From positions 158,927 to 222,926 of the forward strand of contig NZ_JAGGKI010000011.1 in assembly GCF_017873605.1 (NCBI RefSeq): DNA of 64,000 bases, written 5' to 3'. Each line of letters opens with the position of its first letter. The stretch's first letter is position 1. Positions 25,784 to 33,673 of the stretch are shown piece after piece. The position numbers and the translations under genes were made by a program. The notes under the pieces were generated by a model that was given only the letters and a program-made list of their open reading frames with translations, was not told the DNA's origin and searched no databases. Source of the stretch: Paenibacillus lactis. GTDB lineage: Bacteria; Bacillota; Bacilli; Paenibacillales; Paenibacillaceae.

Positions 25784-28700
25784 TCAAACAGCTGCTCCCT
25801 CTTCCAAGTGAGTTTCGGTTCCCTCCTCAAGCCCGGTTTCTGCTTCCGCTTCCGTTCCCTCTTCAGCCTCGGCTCCTGCCCCCGCTTCAGCTCCCTTTTC
25901 AGCCTCGGCACCTGCTTCAGCTGCTGTCTTAACGGTTAACGGCTCACTCGGCTGTGATTCGATATCCTCGGCATTCACTGCCGTGACGGTAAACTTATAC
26001 GCCGTTTCCGGAGCAAGTCCGGTTATCTCATATACGCTGTCGGTAACAGTAGCCTTTCGTTCGCCGTCCATGTATACATGATATCGGATGGTCTCATCTT
26101 CCGCGCCTTTTACCGGCTCCCATTCAAGCTGAACCGAGGAAGTGGTCACCTTCTGCGCTTTAAGCTTGGATGGAGCGGCAAGCTTGGACGACTCACCGGT
26201 AGTTGTAAACGTCCAGACGTCGGAAACGGCTCTGCCGCCAAACTCGTCTTCGGCCACGACATACCAAGAGTACGTTCCATTCGCTTCAAGCCCTTCCCAG
26301 CTCTGTGCGACTTCCGCACCGCTTGCAGCCTTTTGAGGCGTGCCGATCGCAGTCCCCTTCAAATGATTCACTTGAATGGAGTCCGTAGCTACACGCTTCA
26401 GTTTCGGCTCAAGATCCAGATCAATCGTGAATTCGTCAATGCCCGGCTTCGTATAGTAGTTATACTTATCCAGGTATGGCGAATACGTGTTCACGATGAT
26501 TCGATCGCCTTCGGTATCAAAGTGCAGCAATCGCAAGTAACCCATTCCGCCCTCGGCGTGTCCTTGATAATCCGCAAGCATTTGATAGACTGTACGATCC
26601 GGCGTGCCGTCGCCATTATCGTCCAATTCGCTTTTGAGCATATTCGCGCCCGTGTAGTGTCCGCTCAAGACGGCAACGACATTCGGGTTTGGTACAACGA
26701 CTTCTTCATACAGCTTGTTGCCTACGGCCGAGCGTGTACCGTTCGACAGCAGGTAATCGTGGAAGTTGAGGAATGCGATGCGATCCGGATACTCGGCCAG
26801 CACCTCATTCATCCATGCAATATCCTCATCTTCGATGCCCCAGCCCATATGCATCATGATGAAGTCGTTGCCTTCAACGGAGATAAGATCATAATGACCG
26901 CGGTTGTCCTTATAGGAGCCGCCATAGTATGGCTGATCCTTATAGCGGTTCTCTCCGAAATATCGGCTGTATGTCGTATAATCCCAATCATAGCTGCCGA
27001 CATCATGATTACCAGCCAGGACGCCGTGCGGCAGATCCGCCTGTTCCAGCATGCTCATGTATCCGTCGGCACGCTCCCATTGATACTGGGCAGCCGGATC
27101 ATTCACGATATCGCCGGTGTGGAACAAATATTTCATATTCATCTCATCGATATTATTTACGATCCAATCGAACTGCTGCTGCTGAATATGCGGATACAGC
27201 TCGGTCAGGAATTGCGTGTCGGACACCCAGACGAAGGTATAGTCATAATCGCCGCGGGATGGGATTTCGTCCTGAACGATAATGTCCGCCTTATTATCCC
27301 TAATGTATTCCGAGGCCGCCAGTTCCCCGCGAAGGGTAAAGTCATCCTCCGAAGCCGCGATATGCTTCGTAATTTCCGTCCACTTGCCGGCAGCATGGTT
27401 CCAGGCATACATCGTCACCTTCCGGCCGGCAACCGTATGCCCTTCCCACACCACCTCTACCTGATCGCCAGGTTCAACCGCATGCTCCAGCTCTACATTA
27501 AATCTTAAGTATGGAAACTTGGACGTCGAATCCAACGTGACATACTCGTCATTGGATTTCGAAATCCGCTCAAGCTCTTCCTGGCTTAGCGCTTCCTCGC
27601 CTTCCGGATGCCGAACCTTCGGCGGCTCCTCATCGCTGGCATGCTTGGATACGGTAACCCGTCCTTCACTGAGCGAGTCGTAACGGTAAGCCTGGTGGAA
27701 AGATACTTTGAGCTCATCATCTGTCGGGTCACTTACCTGAACCTTTAACTCCGGCTGTAATCCGTCAACAGTCTCCCCATCTGCAGGAGACACGGGAACA
27801 GGCGCGTTAGGGTGCTCCTGCGGCGTATGGAAGGTGACGGTCTGTTCCGAACGATTGCCGGCCTTATCGGCTGCAGCAACGACCAGCTGATGTGCTCCCG
27901 GTTGTAATGCTGCGGAAGAGGTAGCATAAGGAACATCAATCGGTTGACCGTCCAGCTTGGCCTGCAGCGTATCAATGCCGGATACACTGTCACTCGCGGT
28001 CACATTGATGGTGAAGCTTCCTTTGTACTCCTTGCCTTCTTCAACACTCGGAAGAATGCTTGGCCCTGCATTGTCCACCAGCACTGTTGCTGTTGCGGTT
28101 TTCTTTTTGGCTTTCAGCATGACGTTGTGGGGTCCGTCCGCTGCCTGTGTCGTATCCCAAGCATACGATACTGCGGTTAATCGGTCTGCCGGAATATCGA
28201 AGGTGAAATCGACATAAGGCAGAAACCGGCCGTCATCACCCAGATCATGCACAAGAGCCGGGTCGCTGTAGTTCGGGTCACGAAGCTCCGTTCCATCGCT
28301 CAGCAGGAGCCGGACATTGCGGGCGTTAAAATCGTCCATGTTGCCTGTCGGCTTATCGTCCTCGAAATATGTCTTGTCATTATCCCCCGCTCTGAGGGTG
28401 ATGGTTTGGAGGCCGCTGGACAGCCGCTCCGGCTCAATCGGTACAACGATCGTCTGATAGCCATCCATATCGGGCTCGGTCCGGTGCAGCACATCCTTGC
28501 CGATCGTTACCGTGTTGACGCCATCGTCGATACCGTCGCCCTCAAAGACAAAATATGCGGGGAACTCCATAGCCGGTGCGCCCTGCACCAGCTTCCCGTC
28601 AATATAGAGCTCGAGCTCTTGTGCCGGCACCCGATCCGACGATCCGCGGATATAGGCCGTTCCGCCAAGCAACTCATTATCTTTTACGTTCAGTCGCTCT

Positions 28701-29683
28701 TTTGCAGAGCTGCCTGTCAGATCAACCTTATACATCCTGCTGTTCTGTTCTTTATACGAGTCGGACACCGTAAAGAAATACTCCAGCTTGTGATGTCCCA
28801 GCAGCTCAAGGAACGGAATGGTATACCGGTAACCTTGTTCGCTTTCTTGAAGCTGCACGACCTTGACTTCCTCTTCCCCGTCTACCCGATACGAAAGCGC
28901 TAATGTAGTTATCGGGTAATCACTGCTAAGCTCCGCGGCAATGTCCACGTCTTCCCCCGGCGAAACGACGCTTGTCTCCGTACGATTCACGACGGAAGGA
29001 AGCTTGGAATTTTGAACATGCACCGGCTCCGAAGGAACGATGGAGTGCTGCAGACTGCCTGGCGTCGCTTTGTGCTCACGATAGGAGATGCGCTGCATCT
29101 TGATGCTGCCGTCCTCGGGGTATTTATAAAAGATGCCGAGGTCCTCTTCATTCTGAACTTCTCCGTCATTATAGAATGCAGACACCACCGGACGGCCGGT
29201 GTTCGTGACAACGACCAGCTCCCTCATACGGGAGTTGGACATGCCTCCGGAGAATATTTTAACGATATCGGTATTTTCCGTCAGATTTGTGCCGTAATTT
29301 CGATTAAAATCGTCGACCGTTGCTTGATTGTTCTGACCGTTGATGATCCAGAAGACGAGCGTGCCTCCAGGCTCAATCATTACCTCATCGGGAACATGGG
29401 CCCAAAGGGTATCACTCTCTAAGTAGCGGTACCGAAGCTTGTAATGACTGAAATCGATCACTTGATCCGTGTTGTTGTATACTTCGATAAACTCGTAGCC
29501 GTCCGCCGTTCCTACATTCGTCGAATCCGGCACGAGCTCCGTGATTAACAGCACCGGCATCCCGCTTGATGGTTGGCCCGGTCTGGCCGAAGCTTGTCCG
29601 TAGCCTGAAGCAAACCATCCTGACATCACCAAACTTACGATCAAGAGACATGACAACCAACGATTCCTAACGATCTTTGACAT
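25784..29683 (-). CDS. large secreted protein: lamin-tail domain, calcineurin-like phosphoesterase, FN3
   Basis: A 1299-aa exported protein. After a signal peptide (about residues 1-32) comes an LTD (lamin-tail) domain at about 45-215 (GYEFIEVYNNT, a typical core), Ig-like beta-rich segments, then a calcineurin-like phosphoesterase at about 805-1080 with S-D-T-Q-F, H-T-G-D-I-V-N-D, A-G-N-H-D and S-G-H-Y-T-G metal motifs. An FN3 domain follows (about 1163-1250). The last 48 residues are a low-complexity Glu/Ala/Gly/Thr tail without LPXTG or SLH signal. It probably hydrolyses a phosphoester outside the cell. An AGGAGG site precedes the ATG. A cre-like site and an extra Shine-Dalgarno-like sequence lie upstream. 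Confidence 0.88.
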   Translation of the reverse strand: MSKIVRNRWLSCLLIVSLVMSGWFASGYGQASARPGQPSSGMPVLLITELVPDSTNVGTADGYEFIEVYNNTDQVIDFSHYKLRYRYLESDTLWAHVPDEVMIEPGGTLVFWIINGQNNQATVDDFNRNYGTNLTENTDIVKIFSGGMSNSRMRELVVVTNTGRPVVSAFYNDGEVQNEEDLGIFYKYPEDGSIKMQRISYREHKATPGSLQHSIVPSEPVHVQNSKLPSVVNRTETSVVSPGEDVDIAAELSSDYPITTLALSYRVDGEEEVKVVQLQESEQGYRYTIPFLELLGHHKLEYFFTVSDSYKEQNSRMYKVDLTGSSAKERLNVKDNELLGGTAYIRGSSDRVPAQELELYIDGKLVQGAPAMEFPAYFVFEGDGIDDGVNTVTIGKDVLHRTEPDMDGYQTIVVPIEPERLSSGLQTITLRAGDNDKTYFEDDKPTGNMDDFNARNVRLLLSDGTELRDPNYSDPALVHDLGDDGRFLPYVDFTFDIPADRLTAVSYAWDTTQAADGPHNVMLKAKKKTATATVLVDNAGPSILPSVEEGKEYKGSFTINVTASDSVSGIDTLQAKLDGQPIDVPYATSSAALQPGAHQLVVAAADKAGNRSEQTVTFHTPQEHPNAPVPVSPADGETVDGLQPELKVQVSDPTDDELKVSFHQAYRYDSLSEGRVTVSKHASDEEPPKVRHPEGEEALSQEELERISKSNDEYVTLDSTSKFPYLRFNVELEHAVEPGDQVEVVWEGHTVAGRKVTMYAWNHAAGKWTEITKHIAASEDDFTLRGELAASEYIRDNKADIIVQDEIPSRGDYDYTFVWVSDTQFLTELYPHIQQQQFDWIVNNIDEMNMKYLFHTGDIVNDPAAQYQWERADGYMSMLEQADLPHGVLAGNHDVGSYDWDYTTYSRYFGENRYKDQPYYGGSYKDNRGHYDLISVEGNDFIMMHMGWGIEDEDIAWMNEVLAEYPDRIAFLNFHDYLLSNGTRSAVGNKLYEEVVVPNPNVVAVLSGHYTGANMLKSELDDNGDGTPDRTVYQMLADYQGHAEGGMGYLRLLHFDTEGDRIIVNTYSPYLDKYNYYTKPGIDEFTIDLDLEPKLKRVATDSIQVNHLKGTAIGTPQKAASGAEVAQSWEGLEANGTYSWYVVAEDEFGGRAVSDVWTFTTTGESSKLAAPSKLKAQKVTTSSVQLEWEPVKGAEDETIRYHVYMDGERKATVTDSVYEITGLAPETAYKFTVTAVNAEDIESQPSEPLTVKTAAEAGAEAEKGAEAGAGAEAEEGTEAEAETGLEEGTETHLEEGAAV

Positions 29684-29762
29684 GGAAAACCTCCTAAAAT
29701 GATGTAGTGAACAATCAATTCAGTTTCCCAATTCTCCAGGTCTCCATGGGATCTCCAAATTT

Positions 29763-29776
29763 TTAAAGCGCTTACA
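29763..29776. promoter_or_regulatory. cre-like (CcpA) site upstream of the large secreted phosphoesterase
   Basis: On the minus strand TGTAAGCGCTTTAA differs from the cre consensus TGWAANCGNTNWCA at one position. It lies 80-93 bp upstream of the start codon, compatible with catabolite control. No binding is shown. Confidence 0.45.
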
Positions 29777-29858
29777 CAATGATTCCCTCGCTTATCACGT
29801 GGATTGGATTTGACCGGTTGTTCGCCCGCTTATCAAATCCTAGGCATATCTGAAATTC

Positions 29859-29868
29859 ATCACCTCCC
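29859..29868 (-). promoter_or_regulatory. second Shine-Dalgarno-like element in the leader of the large secreted phosphoesterase
   Basis: The minus strand reads GGGAGGTGAT followed by G, so an ATG is abutted and would encode only six residues. It lies about 176 nt before the real start at 29683, which has its own AGGAGG. It resembles the arrangement in the chitinase leader. Confidence 0.35.
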
Positions 29869-29869
29869 A

Positions 29870-30260
29870 GATTCATAATTGCATATTTCAGCGTCTATTT
29901 AAACAACTTTATGTAAATTTTGATAAATGATCAGAAAGTCTCAGTAACCAACGAAATTACTAGTCCTTTTGAACAGGACATCTTCGGATTTCTTCCGGTG
30001 ATTCCGTGTATAAAAGTCTACTTGATGTGCGTAGCGTATTTGCTTTCGTATTATTACATTTATAGTTTTTCCGACTACTGTTAAGGGAGTGTTAAAGTAT
30101 TTCTCGCGTTATATCGAAATTGTCTCATGCTAAATACATAAATTTCCCAACGCTGCCTAACTATTGATCTGGTTTAGGTGTTTATATTTATAACTTAATT
30201 CCAAAACTACTTATTTTTTTGGAATAAGCCCCGTTCAATAAATACTAGGAGGGTGAATCC
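29870..30260. other. AT-rich intergenic region without a gene
   Basis: No coding frame with a plausible start is seen. It probably holds the minus-strand promoter of the large secreted protein and the plus-strand promoter of the decayed gene at 30261. A small A/T hairpin (CTTATT/AATAAG) lies near 30209-30227. Confidence 0.5.
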
Positions 30261-30480
30261 ATGAAAAAATCCATTCTGCTTTCCATAGGAATAGCAGCTG
30301 CTCTATAAAGAACCGACAGAAGTTACCGATATCAATGGTCATACCGTTGTATATGTGGATGGTGAACATAGAAAAGCCGCACATTTATTGATGAACGATC
30401 ATCTGTTCAATGTCTCAGCTACTATTGGAGATCTTGATGATCTAATGAATGTGCTCAAACAAATTCAAGAGTTTCAATAG
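30261..30480 (+). pseudogene. remnant of a small exported protein gene (internal deletion and frameshift)
   Basis: An AGGAGGGTG site precedes an ATG that encodes the first 15 residues of a signal peptide (M-K-K-S-I-L-L-S-I-G-I-A-A-A-L) and then a stop at 30306. Immediately after, in the +1 frame (30310-30480), 56 codons without a start encode E-P-T-E-V-T-D-I-N-G-H and V-V-Y-V-D-G-E-H-R-K-A-A, ending L-K-Q-I-Q-E-F-Q and a stop. The two pieces look like the beginning and end of one gene whose middle was lost. The C-terminal part resembles DUF4367-type ends, tentatively. Confidence 0.7.
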
Positions 30481-30543
30481 TGAACCACCAGCCATCAATT
30501 TCGATTCCTTCAACCGTTCAACCCGTTCCGTATACTCGCAAAA

Positions 30544-30763
30544 AAAGATCCTGCGACAATATGTGCAGGATCTTTATGTGGGAAGCGGTCAATATTCCTT
30601 AATTACTATGCAGCTACTTTCCAACTGCTAGGGTGCCTTGCCTGAGAAGTAACGAAGAAATCTCGCTCTTCTTCTCCTTTTACGAGTGTTCATGGCGAAT
30701 CAACTTCCTTTCGGAATGACATTTCTGTTCTTCCGTCCGTCGATTGACATTTCCACTTCCCAC
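30544..30763 (-). ncRNA. putative structured RNA, copy A (paralogous to 33383-33598)
   Basis: This minus-strand unit of about 220 nt has a 5' segment GTGGGAAGTGG (30763-30753) that can pair with CCGCTTCCCAC (30588-30578) to close an about 190-nt domain, followed directly by a terminator (GATCCTGC/GCAGGATC, 30544-30575, then seven T). A related unit with the same blocks lies 2.8 kb away. Inside are a CCGAAAGGAAGTTGAT block and a CATGG. A 21-residue, Arg-rich frame (30693-30628) starts at that ATG but is not conserved in the other copy. I know no named family with this pattern. Confidence 0.6.
30628..30693 (-). CDS. possible 21-aa Arg-rich peptide inside RNA copy A
   Basis: ATG at 30693, preceded by AAAGGAAG at about ten bases, opens M-N-T-R-K-R-R-R-R-A-R-F and ends at TAG 30630-30628. 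The other copy has an unrelated 12-residue frame at the matching ATG, so coding function is doubtful. Confidence 0.2.
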   Translation of the reverse strand: MNTRKRRRRARFLRYFSGKAP

Positions 30764-30774
30764 TTGTTATAAAT

Positions 30775-30799
30775 GTACCCGCTCCACCAGGAATGAATC
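30775..30799 (-). promoter_or_regulatory. promoter-like block of RNA copy A
   Basis: Minus strand: GATTCA, 13 bp, GGGTAC, then CATTTATAACAAGTGGG. The same register in copy B reads GTTTCA, 13 bp, GGGTAT. The GGGTAY box with this spacing resembles sigma-B-type promoters; a TATAAC lies seven bases before GTGGG as an alternative sigma-A -10. Confidence 0.5.
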
Positions 30800-30897
30800 A
30801 GGTCTATTCAATTTTTTTGACAATGCGACATGCCTAAATAAGAGATATTCAGTGCATCTGGTCACGCAAAGCGATCATCTCAAACTCCGGACATCCA

Positions 30898-31458
30898 TTA
30901 AGGCTTCATCGCTGCCGCCAGCTGTGCCAGCTTGTTCGTTGTCTTCCAATTGCGCATCGTAACCGGCACGCTCAGCTTCTGCAGCTGATTGGTCAGCTTC
31001 GAATCTCTGGCGCTTTTCTTAAGCAGCAAATAAATATTGCTGCCTATACAACGGATCGTTTCTTCCTCGTTCGCAGCTGCAACGAGCTTGTCCACTTCTT
31101 CCTGCGAAGGGGCATCCGGCAGCATTCCTACATAAAAGCTGACGAAAGCCGAAGCTTCATCCGCTTCCTGTATCATCGCTTCCGAGAAAGGACAGCTCCG
31201 AATGATGTCCTCCATTTCCTCCCCTGTTCGAAATATGACCGAAATGGAGTAACCGAAGGCCTCGCGGATTCCATTCTCAAATAATTCCTTCAGCTCGGTC
31301 TTAGATTTGGGCGATTCAAACAATACATTACCGCTCTGTATATACGTCTGGACACGGGACAGACCGAGGCCCTCGAGCAGCGTTTTTAAATCGGCCATTT
31401 TGATTTTATGGTGTCCGCCGACGTTGATACCCCTCAGCAGTGCAATATAGATCGTCAC
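30898..31458 (-). CDS. DUF1697 family protein
   Basis: A 186-aa cytoplasmic protein with the DUF1697 signature: a start T-I-Y-I-A-L-L-R-G-I-N-V-G-G, then KMADLKTLLEGLGL, QTYIQSGNVLFES, and the ending RNWKTTNKL. The family is widespread and has no established function. The frame opens at a GTG touching the GGAAG site; the next GTG, at 31458, has an eight-base spacing and is preferred. It lies between the two RNA units together with hemY. It seems monocistronic. Confidence 0.93.
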   Translation of the reverse strand: MTIYIALLRGINVGGHHKIKMADLKTLLEGLGLSRVQTYIQSGNVLFESPKSKTELKELFENGIREAFGYSISVIFRTGEEMEDIIRSCPFSEAMIQEADEASAFVSFYVGMLPDAPSQEEVDKLVAAANEEETIRCIGSNIYLLLKKSARDSKLTNQLQKLSVPVTMRNWKTTNKLAQLAAAMKP

Positions 31459-31736
31459 TTGAAGCACTTCCTTTCGTGCAAGGCTGCAAAACTAGTTCGT
31501 ATCGATGCTATTTTCCAGACTTCATTTGGTTTAAACATATTATAGATTTTATCCGTTCGATGTACACGCTTTTCGGGATCTGCTAATGTGATGTCCGACC
31601 GAGCCAATTCACTGATTATGGTAATAAACGTATCTAGCAGCCAAAAGGTTAGCTATGAGGGGAAAATTAGTCTGACGATAAATTTGAAGTTGATGCTCAA
31701 GCCTTCTTACTAACCAAGCTCAACCTGTACTTACAT
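31459..31736. other. intergenic region upstream of the DUF1697 gene
   Basis: No gene is seen. A minus-strand TATAAT lies near 31536-31545 and may be the -10 of the DUF1697 promoter; the -35 is weak. Nothing else stands out. Confidence 0.45.
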
Positions 31737-31771
31737 AAAAAAAGCCCCAGCGAACGATTTCTCACTGGGGT
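31737..31771 (-). terminator. intrinsic terminator of the hemY/cgoX gene
   Basis: On the minus strand CCCCAG (31770-31765) pairs with CTGGGG (31750-31745), followed by CTTTTTTT. It lies 30 bp after the stop codon. Confidence 0.85.
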
Positions 31772-31801
31772 GTAAGAGCATGATGCTTGGGTCTAAAACG
31801 A

Positions 31802-33202
31802 TTAACCTCGAAACGAGTCCTCCACCCGTTCCATAATTAGACCAGCCGTGCGCTCCCCGTTCGCAATGCAATCCGGGATGCCGACGCCGTAGTACGAACA
31901 TCCGGCCAGCAGCACGTTAGGGTAATGCCTTGCCATTGCTTCCTCCAGCGACTTAACCACATGGCGGTGCTTCAAGTGATAGTTCGGCATATTACCCTGC
32001 CATTTGGTGACCTCGCATGTAACCGGGCTCGCATCAATCCCTAGGCTCCGCTTGATATCGTCTAATGCGACCTGCTTCAACTCGTCCTCGGACATGCGGA
32101 TCAGTTCGTCGTAATGGAGACTGGAGCTCTTGTAGAACAGCCGCATCAGCAGGCGCTTTTGGCTTGAGGTATGCTCCCATTTCCGGCTCGTCCACGTGCA
32201 GGCATCGCATTTCAGATCCGTATCCTTAGCCGTAATAAAACCCGTCCCGTCATAAGGAAGCTCATTGTCTTCAATATCAAATCCGAGGTAAACGCTAATC
32301 AGCGACTTAGTAAGCAGCTGATCAAATTCTTCAGCCAGCTTCGGCTCCGGCAGCAGTTCTTTTGCCGACGAGCCCAGCGTGGCAAGTACAACGTAATCCG
32401 CCTCCAGATTCTGACCGTCCGCCAGAGAAACGGTATAGCCGCTCCCTTTCTTCTCCAGCTTCGATGCCTGAACGCCTTTAAGGATTTGCGCATCGGAAAG
32501 ATGCGTTTCCAGTGCATCTATGATTTCGGAAGCTCCATTCTTAAAGGAAAGGAACTTCTTGCCGGAGCCTAAGTATTTGTGGCGATTTTCAGCCAGTCCT
32601 CCCATGATGCTTCCATAGGTATTTTTGTATTCCAGCAAATACGGGAAGGTTGAAGCGATCGTCAAGTCATGCAGCTCCCCGGAGTACACACCCGATATCA
32701 CGGGAGCAATCTGGTTACGAACAAGCTCCTTGCCAAGAAACGCCTCCAAAAACTGTCCGAGCGAATCGTCCTTGCTGAAGGTCTCGTTCGGCATATAATA
32801 GTCCTTAAGAGCCTCTACCTTTCCCTCGGCGGACACAAGCTCGCTCTCGGCCAAGGACTTCAGGCTAAGCGGTATACCGAACACACTTTCATCCGGGATC
32901 TTCTTCAATCCCTTATTCGTATAAATAAACGACGTTCCCGTGGCATTGTATACCACTCGATCCGTCAAGCCGAGCTCTTCGAGGAGCGGAGCTACATTGG
33001 TTTTGCGGGCTACGATGGAATCCGCGCCGGTCTCCATAATAAATTCACCGTCATGGACCGTACGGATTTTGCCCCCCAGCGTATCGCCGGCCTCGACCAG
33101 CACCAGCTTCATGTCACGGCCGGCATGCTGCAGCTTTTTCTTCAAATAATATAATGTGGACAGACCGGTAATACCTCCGCCTATAACTACGGTAGTTGTC
33201 AC
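31802..33202 (-). CDS. hemY: coproporphyrinogen III oxidase (protoporphyrinogen oxidase family)
   Basis: A 466-aa FAD enzyme of late haem synthesis. The start V-V-I-G-G-G-I-T-G-L-S is the dinucleotide-binding motif; E-A-G-D-T-L-G-G-K-I-R-T follows, and the C-terminus has VLLAGCSYYGVGIPDCIANG, the second FAD-binding block of this family. In Firmicutes this enzyme (CgoX, formerly HemY) oxidises coproporphyrinogen III to coproporphyrin III. The frame opens upstream, but GTG 33202 with a CGAGGTG site places the start directly before the FAD motif. The gene is alone here, without hemE or hemH neighbours that often accompany it in Bacillus. Confidence 0.94.
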   Translation of the reverse strand: MTTTVVIGGGITGLSTLYYLKKKLQHAGRDMKLVLVEAGDTLGGKIRTVHDGEFIMETGADSIVARKTNVAPLLEELGLTDRVVYNATGTSFIYTNKGLKKIPDESVFGIPLSLKSLAESELVSAEGKVEALKDYYMPNETFSKDDSLGQFLEAFLGKELVRNQIAPVISGVYSGELHDLTIASTFPYLLEYKNTYGSIMGGLAENRHKYLGSGKKFLSFKNGASEIIDALETHLSDAQILKGVQASKLEKKGSGYTVSLADGQNLEADYVVLATLGSSAKELLPEPKLAEEFDQLLTKSLISVYLGFDIEDNELPYDGTGFITAKDTDLKCDACTWTSRKWEHTSSQKRLLMRLFYKSSSLHYDELIRMSEDELKQVALDDIKRSLGIDASPVTCEVTKWQGNMPNYHLKHRHVVKSLEEAMARHYPNVLLAGCSYYGVGIPDCIANGERTAGLIMERVEDSFRG

Positions 33203-33382
33203 TGAAATACACCTCGAAATATGTAAAGTTGAAATCGTTACCCCTGTCTCGCTTTGCTTCCACTTTCCCATTGTATCCAATTCACTAGTATATCATAGGA
33301 AATACCGGACGGACCTCGTGTATTCCCTCAATTGTGTGAACAGTTTGCCGGTCCCCATGCCCCTTATATCCCAGAAAAATAC

Positions 33383-33598
33383 AAAAACTCCGCGAGGTCT
33401 CTCGCAGAGCTTTGTAAAGCGGGAAGCGGTTTTCCATCTCACGCAATATTAAAATTGCTACTCAAGGTGTTCCTTGGGAACGATTCAGGCGTGGCCTTCC
33501 TCATTCCCTACTCTGTTGTCCATGGGTATCAACATCCTTTCGGTTAGCTGACAATACGTCATGTTATCCGTCTGGTGATGATCAATTCCACTCCCCAC
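33383..33598 (-). ncRNA. putative structured RNA, copy B (paralogous to 30544-30763)
   Basis: The unit is built like copy A. GTGGGGAGTGG (33598-33588) can pair with CCGCTTCCCGC (33429-33419), all eleven pairs being possible with three G-U wobbles, and a terminator follows (CTCTGCGAG/CTCGCGGAG, 33409-33388, then TTTTTGTATTTTT). The spacing between the closing arms is 158 nt versus 164 nt in copy A. The internal block CCGAAAGGATGTTGATACCCATGG matches copy A closely in its first part. The ATG there opens only a 12-residue frame. Sequence between blocks has diverged more than the pairing arms. Confidence 0.6.
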
Positions 33599-33609
33599 TT
33601 AGGATATAT

Positions 33610-33634
33610 ATACCCGCGTGATCTATAATGAAAC
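33610..33634 (-). promoter_or_regulatory. promoter-like block of RNA copy B
   Basis: Minus strand: GTTTCA, 13 bp, GGGTAT, close to the sigma-B consensus GTTTAA/GGGTAT, in the same register as copy A. The following TATATATCCTAAGTGGGG aligns with copy A. Whether this organism has a sigma-B-type factor cannot be told from the window. Confidence 0.5.
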
Positions 33635-33673
33635 ATTCACAGCGAATTCATAGTATGCCCGTAATTAGGTCAT

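Noticed and set aside
26078..27508. 476-residue plus-strand frame opposite the large secreted protein
   Set aside because: It is the antisense shadow of a gene with clear domains and metal motifs.
30449..30631. 60-residue plus-strand frame across the RNA unit
   Set aside because: It overlaps the end of the gene remnant and the terminator of RNA copy A and has no ribosome binding site.
30628..30693. Arg-rich 21-residue peptide as type I toxin
   Set aside because: Such toxins are usually hydrophobic, and the second copy has an unrelated, shorter frame at the same place.
30544..33634. the paired units as MITE or transposon ends
   Set aside because: They are in the same orientation, have no terminal inverted repeats or target duplications that I can see, and carry promoter and terminator signals.
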